This document shows positions 5,030 through 6,155 of a DNA stretch of 6,155 nt, one piece after another. The translations under genes and the position numbers were made by a program. Source of the DNA: Mycobacterium sp. (GTDB taxonomy: Bacteria > Actinomycetota > Actinomycetes > Mycobacteriales > Mycobacteriaceae); the NCBI GenBank assembly GCA_020438915.1, contig JAGQTR010000322.1:1-6155 (forward strand), in the 5' to 3' direction. Below the pieces are notes generated by a model. That model was not told where the DNA came from, ran no database searches, and was given only the letters and a program-made list of their open reading frames with translations. The first letter of the stretch is position 1. Every line of letters begins with the position of its first letter.

Positions 5030-5033
5030 ATGA
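5007..5033 (+). CDS. Possible 8-codon leader peptide overlapping the rhlE start
   Basis: GTG 5007 opens an 8-codon frame (MKGFVSPV) ending at TGA 5031–5033, which overlaps the rhlE ATG (5030–5032) as ATGA. GAGGA (4996–5000) stands 6 nt before this GTG, the best-placed ribosome site in the region, whereas the rhlE ATG is preceded by CTCCCCCGT with no Shine-Dalgarno sequence. This arrangement suggests ribosomes load at the mini-ORF and reinitiate on rhlE. The same frame is open back to ATG 4839 (64 codons). The sequence elements are seen; translation is inference. Confidence 0.4.
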   Translation: MKGFVSPV

Positions 5034-6155
5034 CACCAGTAATCCCCCATACCAGTCCGTCGTTCGCCCAACTCGGAGTGCGCGAAGAAATCGTGCGCGC
5101 GCTCTCCGAATCCGGCATCGAACAACCCTTCGCCATTCAGGAACTGACATTGCCGCTGGCGCTGGCCGGCGACGACCTCATCGGTCAGGCCCGCACCGGG
5201 ATGGGCAAGACCTTTGCCTTCGGGGTGCCGCTGCTACACCGGATGACCACCGACACCGAACGCCCCCTCAGCGGCATCCCGCGCGCGCTGATCGTCGTCC
5301 CGACTCGCGAATTGTGTTTGCAGGTCCACGGCGACCTGACCAACGCGTCGAAGTATCTGGTTGCCGAACACGACGGCAACAGCCGTCCGCTGTCGGTCGT
5401 GGCGATCTACGGCGGGCGCCCCTACGAGCCGCAGATCGAGTCGCTGCAGCAGGGCGCGGATGTCGTCGTCGGTACCCCCGGGCGGTTGCTCGACCTCGCC
5501 CAGCAGGGGCACCTGCAGCTCGGCGGGCTGTCGACGCTCGTGCTCGACGAGGCCGACGAAATGCTCGACCTGGGCTTCCTTCCCGACATCGAGCGGATCC
5601 TCAAGCAGATCCCGGCCCAGCGTCAGGCGATGCTGTTCTCGGCGACCATGCCGGACCCGATCATCACGCTGGCGCGTACGTTCATGAACCAGCCGACGCA
5701 CATCCGGGCCGAGGGCGTTCAGGGCTCGGCCACCCACGACACCACCGAGCAGTTCGCCTATCGCGCCCACGCCCTCGACAAGGTCGAAATGGTCGGGCGC
5801 ATTCTGCAGGCCCGCGGGCGGGGCGCAACCATGATCTTCACGCGCACCAAACGCACCGCCCAGAAGGTCGCCGACGAACTCGCCGAGCGCGGGTTCAAGG
5901 TGGGAGCCGTGCACGGTGATCTCGGGCAGGCCGCGCGCGAGAAGGCGCTGAAAGCTTTCCGAACGAGCCAGGTCGACGTGCTCGTCGCTACCGATGTTGC
6001 CGCCCGCGGCATCGATATCGATGACATCACCCACGTCATCAACTACCAGATCCCCGAGGATGAGCAGGCTTATGTGCACCGCATCGGGCGCACCGGCCGC
6101 GCGGGTAAGACCGGTATCGCCGTCACCCTCGTCGACTGGGACGAACTGCCCCGCT
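5030..6155 (+). CDS. rhlE: RhlE-type DEAD-box ATP-dependent RNA helicase, 3' end outside window
   Basis: This ATP-dependent RNA helicase unwinds or remodels structured RNA; mycobacterial RhlE is reported with RNase E and PNPase in the RNA degradosome and is linked to cold adaptation. The first 375 residues are visible and hold the whole helicase core: Q motif PFAIQ (33–37), motif I ARTGMGKT (54–61), Ia PTRELCLQV (91–99), GG (128–129), Ib TPGRL (149–153), motif II DEAD (173–176), III SAT (204–206), IV MIFTRTK (268–274), V TDVAARGID (321–329) and VI HRIGRTGRAG (350–359). All catalytic residues are intact. The C-terminal tail, which is usually basic and binds partners, lies outside. ATG 5030 is chosen by family length before the Q motif; it lacks its own Shine-Dalgarno site and overlaps the stop of an upstream mini-ORF. 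It is divergent from the ferritin-like gene. Confidence 0.96.
   Translation, partial: MTPVIPHTSPSFAQLGVREEIVRALSESGIEQPFAIQELTLPLALAGDDLIGQARTGMGKTFAFGVPLLHRMTTDTERPLSGIPRALIVVPTRELCLQVHGDLTNASKYLVAEHDGNSRPLSVVAIYGGRPYEPQIESLQQGADVVVGTPGRLLDLAQQGHLQLGGLSTLVLDEADEMLDLGFLPDIERILKQIPAQRQAMLFSATMPDPIITLARTFMNQPTHIRAEGVQGSATHDTTEQFAYRAHALDKVEMVGRILQARGRGATMIFTRTKRTAQKVADELAERGFKVGAVHGDLGQAAREKALKAFRTSQVDVLVATDVAARGIDIDDITHVINYQIPEDEQAYVHRIGRTGRAGKTGIAVTLVDWDELPR

Noticed and set aside
4759..5136. Minus-strand open frame of 125 codons in the rhlE leader
   Set aside because: It overlaps the start of the ferritin-like gene and of rhlE, is Ser/Arg-rich and has no domain features.
5234..6079. Minus-strand open frame of 281 codons opposite rhlE
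   Set aside because: It is the antisense shadow of the helicase core, with all helicase motifs intact on the plus strand.

Overview
The window is high-GC DNA (codons strongly biased to G or C in the third position) that I read as a chromosomal segment of a mycobacterium (Mycobacterium/Mycolicibacterium). The gene order matches, from memory, the M. tuberculosis block Rv3206c–Rv3211: moeZ, a DUF3152 membrane protein, a TetR regulator, the small antigen TB9.4 (DUF3107), a Thr/Pro-rich MmpS-like protein, a ferritin-like MiaE_2 protein and the DEAD-box helicase rhlE. The species cannot be told from the sequence. I see no mobile element, tRNA, rRNA, CRISPR array or sign of horizontal transfer.

Layout. 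1–520 (minus): N-terminal half of MoeZ, running off the left edge. 521–709: non-coding gap with short repeats. 710–1741 (minus): DUF3152 protein with one membrane anchor and an HEXXH zinc-protease-like motif. 1742–1907: divergent control region with a 15-bp perfect dyad. 1908–2585 (plus): TetR-family regulator. 2586–2688: convergent gap holding a large imperfect hairpin and a 17-bp tandem duplication. 2689–2949 (minus): TB9.4/DUF3107. 2950–3151: second divergent control region. 3152–4042 (plus): MmpS-like membrane protein with an acidic Asp/Tyr-rich cytoplasmic tail; its start is uncertain. 4052–4762 (minus): ferritin-like protein, apparently leaderless. 4763–5029: third divergent region and rhlE leader, with a mini-ORF whose stop overlaps the rhlE start. 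5030–6155 (plus): RhlE helicase, running off the right edge.

The genes do not form one pathway. MoeZ activates sulfur-carrier proteins for molybdopterin and cysteine synthesis. RhlE is an RNA-remodelling helicase tied to mRNA decay in mycobacteria. DUF3152 and the MmpS-like protein are predicted envelope proteins with extracytoplasmic domains. The TetR regulator sits divergently from the DUF3152 gene and may control it and itself. The least understood items are the metzincin-like signature in DUF3152 and the coupled mini-ORF in front of rhlE. This is a conserved housekeeping region rather than an accessory island, and I found no defence system or other multi-gene novel system.
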